Source of the DNA: Colius striatus
Taxonomy: Eukaryota; Chordata; Aves; Coliiformes; Coliidae
DNA: 64,000 nt
Assembly (NCBI RefSeq): GCF_028858725.1
Contig: NC_084760.1
Span: 54,895,367-54,959,366 of the forward strand
Direction of reading: 5' to 3'
Shown here: positions 1 through 11,888 of the stretch, one piece after another
Position numbering within the stretch: position 1 is the stretch's first letter
Layout: each line of letters opens with the position of its first letter
Program-made: the position numbers and the translations under genes
Notes under the pieces: model-generated
Seen by the model: the letters and a program-made list of their open reading frames with translations, nothing else
Database searches by the model: none
What the model was told of the DNA's origin: nothing

Positions 1-72
1 ATCAAGCTTTTCAAAATAAATATAAGATACGAACAAGTTACAAGTTGTTGGGTTGAGGGTTTTTTTGCTTAC

Positions 73-208
73 CATCCACTTTTTAAACCATATTGCTTTG
101 ATATCTAGCAGAGCCAAGAAATAGATTGGACTCAAAAAATCTGGATTACTAGGTTCGTGTTTTACTGACAAAAGTGACAAGGTACTCTCCACTACTTCTT
201 CCATGTAC
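73..208 (-). CDS. TBC1D32: TBC1D32 exon 10, residues 312-357
   Basis: 136 bp, acceptor TTTGTGTCAAAAG, donor TGGATG|GTAAGC. It encodes [20 protein letters not shown], then a hydrophobic helix ending AIWFKKWM. This is the last exon in the window. Bases 1-72 are the start of the next intron, and the remaining two thirds or more of the protein lie outside. Confidence 0.94.
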
Positions 209-3200
209 CTTTTGACACAAACAGGAAAAATGAACACAAAACAAAAATCACTTAAATCTTTCCATTAGTAATATTCAGGAAAAATTTTCTTGTAAAACCT
301 TGTTCAGATAAATCGTAAATATCAAGAGCATTATCTCCAACTTAATCTTGTAGGAATACTAATTCTTTATACCACCATGAATAAAACTAATACTAACATA
401 CATGAATTATCATGTTTTGTATGTGCTATCATACTTGCTACTTTGTAAAATATCCAAATTATTTTTGTTAAAAAACATTTAAAACACTTCAAAAGCTAAG
501 TAAACAGTTTACTATGACCCGTGACTACTCCTATGCAATTTCTCTATTCCACTTTTTCCATTCTCTATTTTTATTTCCCTCCTTATCAATGACCAGTCAA
601 CTGTGCATCCTGTAACCAATTCTTTGCTAAAACTATATGTACCATTAAGGAGGGGAACATCATTAAGACACAGTGACAGGTTTTTGAGAGTGACATACTT
701 TTCTGGATGACGAATCCAGGAAGATGGAGCTTCCTTTTGATACTCATTTAAAAGGCGGACCTGAAAATATAATTATTAACATGTAAAAATAAATACTACA
801 TATCATTTCAGTAATGACAAAAAAGATACAGAAAAAATATTTTATACCTTTTTAAGTAAACGAATTATTTCTGTGTTAGATACATCCAGACCAGCTGAAA
901 TACGTAGAGAATATTCTCCAGAAAGAAAGTACAACTCCAAGTGTTTTGCTAAAAACAGAGGGAAAAAAAATACCCTCACCTCCATGACAATACTGACAAA
1001 ACAGACATTATACAGCTTCATTATAACAGCTAACTGATTTTCAGGAAGTATATGACTCATGAAATCTTAAATGTAATTAAATGTACATACCTAAACTTGT
1101 ATAGACTTCTCTTGTCATATTAAATGGAGAAGAAGAAAAGGTTTTTGCATAGAACCTAAGAATCTTATCCTAAGGGAGAAAAGGCAAGCAACGTATTAAA
1201 CAGTCATGTATCTGTGTATTATTATTGCACAACAATCAACATGTAGTGGCAGGAGATGGGACAAAATGAATGCACCTCGAGTTGTACCAGAGGAAGTTTA
1301 GATTAGATATCAGGAAAAATTTCTTCACTGAACATGCTGCCCAGGGAAGAGGTGGAGTCACCATCCCTGGAGGTATTTTTAAAAGACATGTAGATGTGAT
1401 ACTTAGGGACATGGTTTGGCAATGGACGTGGCAGTGCTGTGTTAACAACTGGACTTGATCTTAAAGGTCTTTTCCAACCTAAATGATTTGATAATTCTTC
1501 TTAGTATTATGTATTGCTCAGGTGTTTCTATACAGATGTTAAGTGTATTTTACAAAAATATATAGTTTGGGACCACAGAAACCTACAGTCCAAAGGAAAT
1601 TCCACTAAAATACATTCACTGACAGTAGTAAAGCCTCACTGAGATACAAAGAGGTAGACTAGGGAATATTATTGTACTTTTCCATTAATGTTGAAGTTTT
1701 TATGTTATTAAACATACCACTGACTTGTAACTAGCACTGTTTGTTTTAAAAGAAACCGTAGACCTTTTAAGTTGGAGAAGAAACATATGACAGTAGCTGG
1801 GGCAACTTTCTTATTCATTTGGTAATCACTTTAAAATTCAAAGAAAAAGAAAAAAATCCTCAAGTGGTATAATAAATAATCAAAAAGCAACTTAAGCAGT
1901 TGCCATTTTTTCCATATCAGTGTCTGTGTAATATCGCTATGTATCATTCTCTCACCATCATCGAGCTCATACTTGACTTAAATAGGAAATGTTAACATGA
2001 CAGGTTTTGCAGAAGAGTTCTGTCAATTTGTTCTTTACATTATCTGTTTGCAAAAAGCCATTAAATCCTTTTCATTCCCATTAAAAGACACACAAATGAC
2101 TACTCCAGTCTCTAAAAATCCCACTGAAATCCTGTTGCAATCCTTTAACTCAGGACCTACTGGAACCAGTTCCTTTACTTCAAAAAGAGTTTACGCAACA
2201 CACAAAAATTGTAAAGTGTCTTGGGACTCTGTTGGACTTCTCAGAATATATATTGTCACTTCCTCCTCCTCTTCATTACTCTTTACTATGGTTACACATA
2301 TGATAACTAAATATAGAAAATTAGCTTACACTGAATGTTGCATCAGGATCTGAAAGAGCCATCGTTAGATGCTTACGCAGACTTGGCCAACTCTCAGAGT
2401 TCAGTATATCAGAGGGAGGGGAAAAGGACAGTGTCTGCAATGCTTCTTGGCGAACCTGAAGCAGTCAAAACAATAACACCACAAATCCATTCACAGCAAC
2501 CTCTCAAATATGTAACTTACAATACCATTTAGGGGAAGGAAGGAACAGGATTGCTGTAGAACAGATAACAAATCCCAGAATACTTACCTTCTGCTATATT
2601 CCTATGGCAATTTAGAGAAAACTCTATATCACTGAGGAATAAAACCCATAAAGCAACAAAAACATCTTACGTAGGTCTTCAATACTGGATATAAGGACTA
2701 TGTTCTACTTTCTGTTTGCAATCAAATATTTTGTTGCCAGGAAATATAGGTAACTATCACCAAATAATATAACTGTGCCTAGAAGCTCTCTAAAACGTCA
2801 AAAGTGGAAACAGGTTTACCAGACATTATGTTTCACTGCTGAATTTTTATCAGTATCATAATCTGAATAATTTCAAATAACTTGGGTTTTGTTCTATTTG
2901 TAGACAGCTGTATCTTTTAGCAATTTATGCCATATTATTAAACCAAACTGTAGGAAATTCAACAATATTGAATAGCACCCACTTTTTACCAGGTTTTCTA
3001 ATAAAATTAAACTGCAATGTTTACACCAGTTTCAGCCTACTATGCCTTTTTCAACTGCCAGAGAATCCCAAACAAGTTCTACTGAGATAGCACTCTCAAA
3101 ATGTTTCTCTGAGCTTCAAAAATATCAGCAGCTGTTGCTGATTGGTGGTTAGAGACCCAAATTACTACTGCCACTGGCAGAAAGAAAAACCTAACTTGCA

Positions 3201-6200
3201 GTTTATATATCCCATCTGGCAACAGTTTGATGGCAAATCAGCAGACATTTCTCTCTTCTGATAGGAGTAACACAAAGGACAACATGGAAGTTACCAGGAA
3301 GAGCAAACAGCACACACACAGGAAAATAAGCTTCAATAACTATTTCTGACAGAAAACTTCTCCCAAACTAAAAATGCCCATCTGTAGCACATGAAGTACT
3401 AACAACAACAACAAAGTTACTAGCTGAAACACTAGCTTTTGAGCCAGATGGTTATGAACAATGAAACAGCACTGCACAGGAGTTGCTGCACTGAAGCCAA
3501 GACATATGAATCGACAAAAGACAAGACTCCATTTAGGTACATATGAACTCTTACGTACACACAGTCTGCATTCCAATATGACATAAACATTCTTTTCTAT
3601 TAACATTTTATTTCTTCTTTAAAACTTACTTCCTTAGGCTGAATAGGGTCAAGCCTTTCCAGAAGCAGTTGCAATTGTTCCTGACTCATGAATGTATAAC
3701 TCTGTAATACATAGCATAAAATTATCATTAGTAAATTTTATTGAACTTAACAGCATAAGATTAAAATTGTAACTCCTTATGATATTTAATTTTCTTTTAA
3801 TAATTAGGACTTATACATTTATACCACTTTAACATTAAAGGCAACATTGTAAATGGTTTCTGCTGTTTGCCCAAAGTTGAATTTACAGCAATAAAATTGC
3901 CATTACGTATTTTTATTTGCTTTAATTAAACATTTCCTGTATCTTCATAAAATCTCTTATCATAATTCATTAAGTAATACAGCATAGTGCAACAGTCTGG
4001 AAATGAACTGCATGTTACTTGGCTGCCAAAGTTTAAACAAACAAACAAAAACAAATCTCAAAAACTTGTATGATGTATTGCCCTTAATGTTATTTTATCT
4101 TTTTTTATGCAGTATTTGCATGAGTACTTTAGAGCATATGGGCATCACATTAATCTCATCTAGCATACGCTGTCTAAAAGTTATACAGTTAGTATTAGCT
4201 TAGTATTTCAGTGAAATAAAGGTGATTAATTTAAAATACATCAATATAAGAAGGATGAATCCTTTTCTAGGGCTGCTCTCAATCTCCATTGACAGAAACA
4301 ACAATTTTGCAGTACCATGTTTATTTCATAACAGAGAGAGAAAACAAATTGTACTTGGTTGAATGAGGAGTCACTGTCAGAACAGTTGTCTGTACAATAG
4401 CTGCTTTGACGTTCGTTCTTTGTTTTACTATCCAGCTCCTTATTATGCATCCGATCTTCTTCAAATTTATTAATCAAAGACTCTACCACAACCATCATGA
4501 CATTCTTCAAGGCATGCATCATTTCTCTGTATCTTAAAAGTAAAGATCATTTTAATATTAAAGAGCATAAAAATCATCAAATCGCTAGATCACGAATAAC
4601 TGAACACAGCATAAAGCTACTTAGACCAAAACTCATAAAATTTACAGAAATTAATGTAAAACAGATGCAAATCCAAAATGAGCAACAAAACATGTATGTA
4701 CCTTAAACGTTTCAGGTAACTATATTTCAGAATTACAGTAAGAATCCTTTTTGCCCTTCTAAAATCATTCAATGAAATGCTACTAACATAATCCTGTTCT
4801 GAGAGGTTCTTAGAGAACAAGGTGAATCAATCAAAAGGGGGTATCTGTCCCTGAGAAAACGGGCCAGTTCTCATCTTTCTAACTGTTTATATTTCTTCAA
4901 GTACAATATACAATTTTTCTTCCGCTATAAGCCTCGAGCAGAACCAACAGAAGAGAATACATCATTCTGATTCAAGATCTTGCGTGCAAGCCATGCACAT
5001 AAAACGATTTTCTTTCAACAAACCCAAGGTTTTTCAAAGTTACATAAATTGGACAGTAATATCCACAAGCAAGCAATTTAAGACAAGAGATGTTTCAGAA
5101 AAGCTTCCTACTGTAAAATGTTTATATGTTGATATTTTATTTCAAAATATTTTCCACTTTAAGGGTACTATGACTTATTTTGCAATCACAAAATATTTCA
5201 ATACCATATTCTGCTTTAATACCCCCCTACATCTCAAATTAAAATGTAAGATATAGACATATTTAGTTCATTGGAGCTTCTTCTACTAACTTTAAAGAGT
5301 GCAAGAACCCTAAGGTCTTGATCATCAAAACAAAAAGATAGAAACAGCATAATTTGAAAAACGGTCATCCACATCTGTTTTCTAGGTGAAGATAAAAGCC
5401 AAGCATAGTCAATTAAGAATTGCTTTCTAACATAACTGACTGTACTATGAAAATACAGAATGTACTGCTAAGGAGTTAAATATCTTAATACACTTTTCTC
5501 CAGAAATACTTGTAAGCATACTACCTACAACAGGAAATGAGTTCCACACAACTGGAACTTGGAGTTATCCTGAAGTGATATCAAGACCATCACTGTGAGA
5601 GCCAATAATGCTGGATCAGCAGACAACTTCCTGCTGATGGTTCATAATCTTAATTCCAGAGGGAGACAAAGTAGAGAAATTACAATGTAAGGTGGGGATA
5701 CTTGAACTGCTTAGCATGGATTTTTGAAAGCAAAAATTTACTTTTGTAACCCTTTGGTTCAGAATTTATTTTTTTCAAAATGTCCTAGTTTGGGCTGGGA
5801 TAGGGTTAACTTTTTATAAGAAGCTGGGTTTTGCCAGGATACAGTTAACTTTTATGCTAAAATTAGGAAGGGGCACAGTCTAAGCAGCTGAGTCCGGCTG
5901 GCCAACTGGTATCTGATATCATGCCCAGTATATAGGTCGGGAGCTGCAGGGAGTGACACTTGGGAACCACCGGTTCCCCTGTTGGTCTAGGTTCCAGGTG
6001 GTGAGCAACTGAGTCACATACCATTCCTTTTGTACACACTTTCATTTGTTGTTACAACTGTTTCTTCTTAACTTGTTATGTTCTATTAAACTGTTCTTAC
6101 TTCAACCTAGGTGGGTTTCTTCCTTTTCTCTAACTCCCCTCCCCATTTCACCAGAAGCTGGGGGAGAAAGGGAGCAACCCTACAGCTCTTTGTTCCCAGC

Positions 6201-9200
6201 TTGGCATAACCAGGACACAAAACAAGTTCTGGAAGGGGAAAGGAAGGTAAAGACCAAGAAGACAGAAAAATGTGAAATAAATGTATATACTCACTCTTTT
6301 GATTCACGGGTCTTCTTAGTAACATGTTGGACAAGCGTGTCATAGCCAGATACTTCACCTTGATTTTGAGCAGACGTACATTTTTCTGTTTCTTCTTCAA
6401 TCACAGATCCCACAGTATTATTTATATATTGTCTAAGGTATTTCACAAACTCGTAGCTGCAAGAATTATATAAAATTAAAATGAATAGTTTTCCCTGAGC
6501 TGTCATTTTCAACACTATATTGACACTGGCCACCTTCTCTTCCAGACGATCTATTAGTTTAAGTTAAGTGTTTATGACTTGTAGAGAAATAAACTTCAAT
6601 GGTGTAAAAACAACAACAACAAAAAAATACCACCACAATCAAGTCTGACTTTCTTCAATATGGTCATTATCAGCATTTCCAAGAAGAAATAATACCAAAT
6701 AGTTCTAATTTCTAAATGTAAAAATCTCCTCAGATAATAGGGTAAGGTTTTGTAGATAAAAATCATAGAATATCAAGAAATCTCAAAATTCCAAAAGAAG
6801 CATTACTTGGAGCATTATTGGAACATGGCACTGCTTTACAGTCAACTGGTATTAGTATTAATGCAATATACCTACAAAAAGAGAAGAAACACAGAAAACA
6901 CAGTAAGTTCTAACATATGAGCATATCTAAGGCTTATGAAAGTCTCTGTGTCGTGACAGTATGCAGAAGATCTCAAACCGATAAACTAGTTTCTGTGATT
7001 CCATACATGTTAGGTGCAAGGAAATCATATCCTTTGCACTCTTATTATGAGATACTCACAGAAACTTGTTTAAACAAAACAATCAAGGGGAGACTTCAAA
7101 TGGAAGACTTTTATTGGGTCCTCAGACTCTGTATTAGCTATGAACATTGTTAAAAAGTAGTGCTCAGAATATAGAAGCATTTTTGTTAGTCTCTTGATTT
7201 ATAAAAAGGACCAGGCAAATAGAAACACATAAAAATTCATCATACATAAACTGCAGATGCATCATCATATTTTCATTTTATCAAATAAAGATTTGTGACT
7301 ACTTTGTGTTCATTTGGATCAATACAGTGAGAGAATTTCAATTAAAAAGATAGTTCACCATGTAGATACAGAGTCCAAAGCTATAAAATACAAATGTAAA
7401 ATAAAGCAACTGTTACAACAAGTAGCAGCATTTGCTTGGATATTAAAAAAAAAGAAAATACAAAAAAAAAAAAAAAAATCAGACTACAATCAAGATACAT
7501 TAAAAAACTAAGCACAGAAAATTGTGTCTCATATCATGATATACGTAATTCCTCACTGGAGTCCCTACCTCAGGTTCCATCAGCTACAGCAGTCCTCTTC
7601 CCGTCCCCTCCCTTATTTCCACTCCTACTTTAATTGACAATGAAAGTAATGTAACAGAAATACATCTGAAGAAAGATGCAAACAAGTTTATTTGCAGTTT
7701 CATTTGTCTTCAAGGCTAGCTTTTTTCTTCTTTAATAATGAAACTGCACATGACTCTCCACTAAATGAAGGCTTTCATAAAACTTTTTCCCATTTGTTTT
7801 ATGACAGTAACATTTCCAGGATACACACTTTTTGCAGTGACTGCTTTGCTCTGAAACACACAGCAATCACATCGTTATTCATGTCACTAAGTTTATATCT
7901 GCTTGATGCCCTAGCCTTGATCCTCTGCATCATTCTTCCACCTTAAAAATGTTTTGTAACGAATAATATGTTTCAGTAATGACAAAACTACTTCTTCACA
8001 TGCAGAATCAAGTCAGACTGATTTGGCTGGGCTTACAAAGGAAGCACTAGGTGAAAAAAAAAAAAAAGGTACTAAACTGTAGGACTTCAACTTAAGGAAA
8101 AAAATAGAACAAAAAACAAGTTACCTTTATAAGTAAAAAAACTGATTTCTACTTCTGCACATAAATTCTGAACTCCATTCAGTTTTCCTTTTTATTCTCT
8201 TTCTGATGATTCTGTGTTTTTGTCTCTTCTACATCAAAGCGGAAACAACGAATAAAGTAAGGCCTCAAAATCTGATAAAATTACTGAGGCAAAAGAACCA
8301 TGAGGCAGAAAGAGTGCTGATCAAAATGCTGAGCTGCATTAGCATATTGGACCATCTAAGAGTACACACTACTACTAAAGCAGCTTCCAGTCTAGGTGAA
8401 TTGGATAAGGATCAAGGAGAAAGTTTATTAATGGTCTCTCTACTGAATTGCTATATGACCACTCTGAACTTCCATGAAAATCAACCTATAATGCTGTGGG
8501 TCATGAACAAGACTAGAAAATCTCCAGAAATATTCCAGCACCAGAGAGTAATGCTCATATTCTGCATTTAAAGCATCACTTGATTTTATATTAAATATAA
8601 GTTAAAACTTTTCTCATGAAAAGAAAGTATTTTTAGAACCATCAGTTTTTTAGCTTAGCAGAAAAGAGACACGGATCCCAAGGTTTCACTGTTCTAAAGG
8701 CAAAAGCTATGTATGCATTGCTTCCAGCAGTCTTAGACTTTACTCCCTGATCCTGGGTATTCTCCTCAAAAAGAAATATCATAGAATCACAGAATACCGA
8801 CAGAATCAATTTCATAGGGTTTTTTTGTTGCTTGCATTTTATTACTGTATATATCTTATTTTAAATAAAAATTACTTCCTTTCAAAATGACATTCAATTT
8901 TTAATTCCGATGTTTATAATCAACTTTTTTACTTTCATGTTTATCACCTGGTAATATGGTGCTCAAAATTCACAAGACTGCCAACAAAAGTGTTATCTGA
9001 TACAAAAGTAGGAAAGTTTTAAAATGGTAAGTCAAATTTTAGGTAAACCCTAGTTCTATTTCACTTACCTACTTTTACCTAGCTTCTACTGCTGACTAAG
9101 TAATGCTAAAAGCTACACAAATATGAAAGAATATAGATAATACTACTTCTGAAAAAAAGTGGCAAGGCATCAGCTTTTTCAGAAGTCAGGCCATAGAACT

Positions 9201-10103
9201 CTAGTCCGTATTAAAATGTCTTCAGGGTTATTTCAGCTTGCTATTTTCCTGACTTTTCATAAATGTATACTAAAAATCTCACATGTAGTTAAAAAAAAAG
9301 TTAGAACACCATGGAAAGAGGAATGTGTGCTCCAGAAATCTCAAATGCACCTAAGTGCAGTCATACTGTTCAACAGAAGTGTGATGAGGCCACATTTCTG
9401 CTTTGTTCAAAACATAAATTAAAAACTACCTTATTGGATATGTAAGAGCTCAGTAATATATCAGACAGAATGATCAAAAGGGGAAGCCAAGTAGGCTTTG
9501 GAAAATTTACCTTACTTTGAAAAAGAAAATTATATTGCGTAGCAAGTGTCAAAAACAGTGTCTCACAGCCTTCAGTGAGGACTTCTTCTAGCTCCTATTT
9601 GAGTATACATTTAGTACAGTACATGTACACAAGCATCAGAGTTGGCTAAGTTGGTAGTTTTATAAGTTCCTCTCTCAAACAGCTCATCAATTACTATTAC
9701 AGTAAAAATCTCTTCCCATCTTGGGAGAGGGTGGACATGATGACATGACCCAAGCCACAAACCAAAAAAAAAATTAAGTTTTATTCTCTAAAATAGCATA
9801 TTTTGAGAGTTGATTAGTGATAGGAGTATCTATATATAAATACATACACACTCACACAGCAATTTGAATGATAAACATTTCCCAGTAATAATACAGCAAC
9901 ACATTTCACCCTGGTCAAAATATTAAAAATATAAAAAAATATTTTTACTTGTGAAAATTCTCATCTGTTTCCTCCAAGTGCAAGAGAACCTCTTCTGCAC
10001 ATTCTACTGATGGGGCTTCAGTGATTTTTTCCTTCACACTCTGCAGCAACTGTCTGAGCATAGACTGTAACAGAGCTTCATCTTCACTTGTAAAGTGAGA
10101 CAT
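73..10103 (-). CDS. TBC1D32: TBC1D32 (protein broad-minded), coding exons 2-10, residues 1-357, partial
   Basis: Nine exons join in this order: 10103-9949, 6456-6295, 4532-4355, 3701-3630, 2455-2330, 1169-1091, 948-848, 760-699, 208-73. They total 1071 nt, or 357 codons with no stop. All introns are GT-AG. The protein begins [20 protein letters not shown] and keeps blocks I recall from human TBC1D32, including [50 protein letters not shown] and [13 protein letters not shown]. Known of the family: it is a large helical-repeat protein with a C-terminal TBC (Rab-GAP-like) region. It acts with CDK20/CCRK at the cilium and supports axoneme structure and strong Hedgehog signalling. Only the helical N-terminal part is here; the TBC region lies past base 1. 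The ATG is the first base of exon 2 and matches the family start. Confidence 0.96.
699..760 (-). CDS. TBC1D32: TBC1D32 exon 9, residues 292-312
   Basis: 62 bp, acceptor ATATTTTCAG, donor CAGAAAA|GTATGT. It encodes [20 protein letters not shown] and the first two bases of Lys312. This is among the best conserved stretches visible. The intron to exon 8 is only 87 bp. Confidence 0.95.
848..948 (-). CDS. TBC1D32: TBC1D32 exon 8, residues 258-291
   Basis: 101 bp, acceptor CTCTGTTTTTAG, donor AAAAAG|GTATAA. It encodes [17 protein letters not shown], then [17 protein letters not shown]. The exon 7-8 intron is only 142 bp. Confidence 0.95.
1091..1169 (-). CDS. TBC1D32: TBC1D32 exon 7, residues 232-258
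   Basis: 79 bp, acceptor CTCCCTTAG, donor TTTAG|GTATGT. It encodes [18 protein letters not shown] and TREVYTSL plus one base, which completes Ala with exon 8. It matches the DRILKFYAQTF region that I recall from human TBC1D32. Confidence 0.95.
1255..1495 (+). mobile_element. CR1 LINE 3' fragment
   Basis: It shows the end of the CR1 reverse-transcriptase frame ([14 protein letters not shown]) and the typical 3' UTR: GGAGGT...GGACATGGTTT, GTGGCAGTG, then GGACTTGAT.TTAAAGGTCTTTTCCAACC. It is truncated at its 5' end and diverged, and lies in antisense in TBC1D32 intron 6. The usual ATTCTATGA tail has decayed. Confidence 0.85.
2330..2455 (-). CDS. TBC1D32: TBC1D32 exon 6, residues 190-231
   Basis: 126 bp, phase 0 at both ends, acceptor CTGCTTCAG, donor TTCAGT|GTAAGC. 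It encodes [20 protein letters not shown], then [20 protein letters not shown] and FS. This is the helical repeat block that in human reads VRYEALQTL and ends in SDPD. Confidence 0.95.
2456..4354 (-). other. TBC1D32: TBC1D32 introns 4 and 5
   Basis: Intron 5 (2456-3629) and intron 4 (3702-4354) are AT-rich. I see no repeat family, RNA gene or further exon in them. An 88-codon minus-strand frame at 3340-3606 is hydrophobic low-information sequence with no splice logic. Confidence 0.75.
3630..3701 (-). CDS. TBC1D32: TBC1D32 exon 5, residues 166-189
   Basis: 72 bp, phase 0 at both ends, between an acceptor ending TTACAG and donor AAGGAA|GTAAGT. It encodes [20 protein letters not shown] plus QPKE. 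Skipping it would keep the frame. It is too short to stand out as an ORF and was recognised from its place in the protein. Confidence 0.95.
4355..4532 (-). CDS. TBC1D32: TBC1D32 exon 4, residues 106-165
   Basis: 178 bp between acceptor CTTTTAAG and donor AACCAA|GTACAA. It encodes an amphipathic helix ([20 protein letters not shown]) followed by a charged stretch and the strongly conserved [17 protein letters not shown]. The acceptor has a weak pyrimidine tract but is the only one that restores the frame (Glu-Tyr-Arg-Glu before the two Met). Confidence 0.96.
4533..6294 (-). other. TBC1D32: TBC1D32 intron 3
   Basis: The intron is 1762 bp. Apart from the solo LTR at 5781-6217, I see only AT-rich unique sequence. 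Confidence 0.8.
5776..6222 (+). mobile_element. Solo ERV LTR with 5-bp target duplication
   Basis: The LTR spans 5781-6217 (437 bp) and begins TGTCCTAGTTTGGGCTGGGA. It ends CATAACCAGGACA, so the ends are the short inverted TGTCC...GGACA. Perfect 5-bp duplications CAAAA flank it (5776-5780 and 6218-6222). There is no internal retroviral sequence, so it is a solo LTR left by recombination. ATTAAA at about 6087 with downstream U5-like sequence supports plus orientation, antisense to TBC1D32. A 5-bp duplication fits ERVL-like elements; the family name is uncertain. Confidence 0.88.
6295..6456 (-). CDS. TBC1D32: TBC1D32 exon 3, residues 52-106
   Basis: 162 bp between acceptor TTCTTGCAG and donor AAAAGA|GTGAGT. 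It encodes [17 protein letters not shown], then an acidic linker and [17 protein letters not shown]. The phase joins exactly with exons 2 and 4. A solo LTR ends only 77 bp downstream of the donor (6217), on the opposite strand. Confidence 0.97.
7445..7478. repeat. Poly(A)-rich tract
   Basis: Two A runs are broken by GAAAATAC. The second run is 17 bases. No LINE or SINE body precedes it on either side. Confidence 0.9.
8779..8800 (-). mobile_element. CR1 3'-tail relic
   Basis: ATCATAGAATCACAGAAT is the reverse complement of the CR1 terminal repeat. No CR1 body follows, so this is either a very short remnant or chance. Confidence 0.35.
9949..10103 (-). CDS. TBC1D32: TBC1D32 exon 2 with start codon, residues 1-52
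   Basis: 155 bp. The acceptor TTTATACAG is followed directly by ATG, so translation starts on the first base of the exon. The donor is CACAA|GTAAAA. It encodes 51 full codons, acidic and leucine-rich ([16 protein letters not shown], then [12 protein letters not shown]), and leaves two bases (AA). These join with C from the next exon to give Asn52, the residue I recall at this place in human TBC1D32. Confidence 0.97.
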
Positions 10104-11332
10104 CTGTATAAAGAAAATATTAGAACAATAAGTTCTCATTGTTTGGGCTTCTTTCCTCCTCTCAAGATGCCAAGAAAAGCATAAAAAAAAATTGGCACTT
10201 TTTTTCCTGTTATCAACTACAAGACATTTTCAGTAAAAAGACATGATCACAGAGAGTAAACATTTGCTAGAGCTTATCTTCAGACAAGCTGGGAACAAAA
10301 TCATCAAACCAGTTTCAGTAAACCTCCTGTTACCATAGTACAATATTCTTTAAAAATATATTGCACTAAGAAAATCCTGAATATTCCTGTTCAAAGTTGC
10401 TCAAGGATTTGCCCAAATAGGCACAAGACCACAACATTTTTTTTAAAAAGAGGTTTTACAGATGTAGTGGCTGAGTCTTCGTGAGAAGCCTCTATGAGTC
10501 TCTCAGCTGCTTCTCATCGACTATTACCACCCAGTTCTGATTTTTGGATCCCGTCGAGAGCTGTTGCCATGACCACAATTGAAGGTGCTGTCTAACAACT
10601 TTTGCAACAGCCAGGTGGAATTATCAGAACTGTTGATTTCCCTGCAGTAATCAACTGCAGTGACCTGACAAAATCCTGTTAATTTAACCCTACGGCTACT
10701 CAGGAATTAAAAAAAAAAAAAAAGGAAGGAGTAGCAGTAAAAAAAAAAAACAGAATTATCTGTCAAGTCCAGAAGACATCATCTTATCAGTCGATTTTTC
10801 AGGAGTTTCAAAAAAACCCAAAATATCTGTTTCTATCCTGATAACCTAAATTCAAAGCTCTTTATATGCCAAGGAATAATTCCAGCGCCCCGTGGCAGTT
10901 ATAGTTCATATATTTCTAGTCTATTTGAGGAAGAATGATTTAGAGATCTTTTAATTTAAAAAGTCAATCAAAACTCTAAGCATCTGTGAGTAAATAATAT
11001 GCACAGTTGGAAGAAAAATATAATAAATAACTTTTTCCGACTTAAAACTCTATTAACTAACAAAAAAAATCAAAGCCATATAGCATCAGCTGGGTAAGTT
11101 ATCCCTTACGAAAGGTAATGGTTCCTTGAGTTAGCAGTTCTCTGTGAACTTTGTAAAATGCTGAACATTTTACTTTAATCAAACATAATTAAATATTAAT
11201 TCTATCGCCTTACCAGAAATATCATTAAAATATTAAAGAAAAAAAACCATGCACCACAAATAATCTTAACTCCTTAATTTACAGTATTTTCAGAGTCTCA
11301 AGATATTTAATCAAAGTCAATACATTTTTATG

Positions 11333-11397
11333 TCGGGGGGTTGGACTAGATAATCTCTAAAGGTCCCTTCCAACCCTACCATTCTATGATTCTATGA
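11333..11397 (+). mobile_element. CR1 3'-end fragment
   Basis: Only the last 65 bp or so of a CR1: GGGGGGTTGGACTAGATAAT, then AAGGTCCCTTCCAACCCTAC and the ATTCTATGATTCTATGA tail. A severely 5'-truncated insertion is typical of this LINE. Confidence 0.9.
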
Positions 11398-11888
11398 CCT
11401 TAACATTGGATAATGCCTTGCAAAAAACACCAAACTTCATGTAGTATTTCATTGTAACTACAAATTTTTTAAAAGTGCAAGTAGTGGGATACTGGTTGGC
11501 AATTAGTGTAAGGCCCCACTGAAATTATTCATAAAGACAAACCATAGGAATAATGCAGTTTCATCTCCAGTTTACTTTGAAAAGTCTTTTTTGACTAGGG
11601 TAATCACTAAGATACTTATCTTAAAACTAATTTGCAAAGGTTTGTGGTTTGCTGTGTTTACTTTTTTGGTGGTTTTACTTTTCCAGTAGGCGTATTCCCC
11701 AATTCAGATAAAATTTAAAAAACAGGCAAAATTTAAATGATTGTTTTCTCCTTAAAAAAAAAAACTCCTCACCCTAAGTAATTTCTAGTCATTTCAAGTT
11801 CAAATTCATTTACTGGCACTGCTCCACAACTGGCAATTCTGCGCTAAAACCCAAGAGTTGATCCAGAAGTGGCCTGCTACAGCCACAG

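Larger units (their letters stand above)
209..2329 (-). other. TBC1D32: TBC1D32 introns 6-9 (between exons 6 and 10)
   Basis: Non-coding parts are 209-698, 761-847, 949-1090 and 1170-2329. The first three hold nothing that I can name. Intron 6 (1170-2329) contains a CR1 fragment at about 1255-1495. Open frames here, such as one of 118 codons on the plus strand at 1997-2353, are not conserved-looking and overlap exon 6 in antisense. Confidence 0.8.
6457..9948 (-). other. TBC1D32: TBC1D32 intron 2
   Basis: The intron is 3492 bp of AT-rich sequence with an A-rich tract at 7445-7478. A short CR1-tail relic (ATCATAGAATCACAGAAT) lies at about 8780-8797. A 121-codon plus-strand frame at 8206-8571 has no recognisable domain or splice context, and I do not treat it as a gene. 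Confidence 0.75.

Noticed and set aside
8206..8571. 121-codon plus-strand ORF in TBC1D32 intron 2
   Set aside because: It is antisense in an intron, with no known domain and an unremarkable start context.
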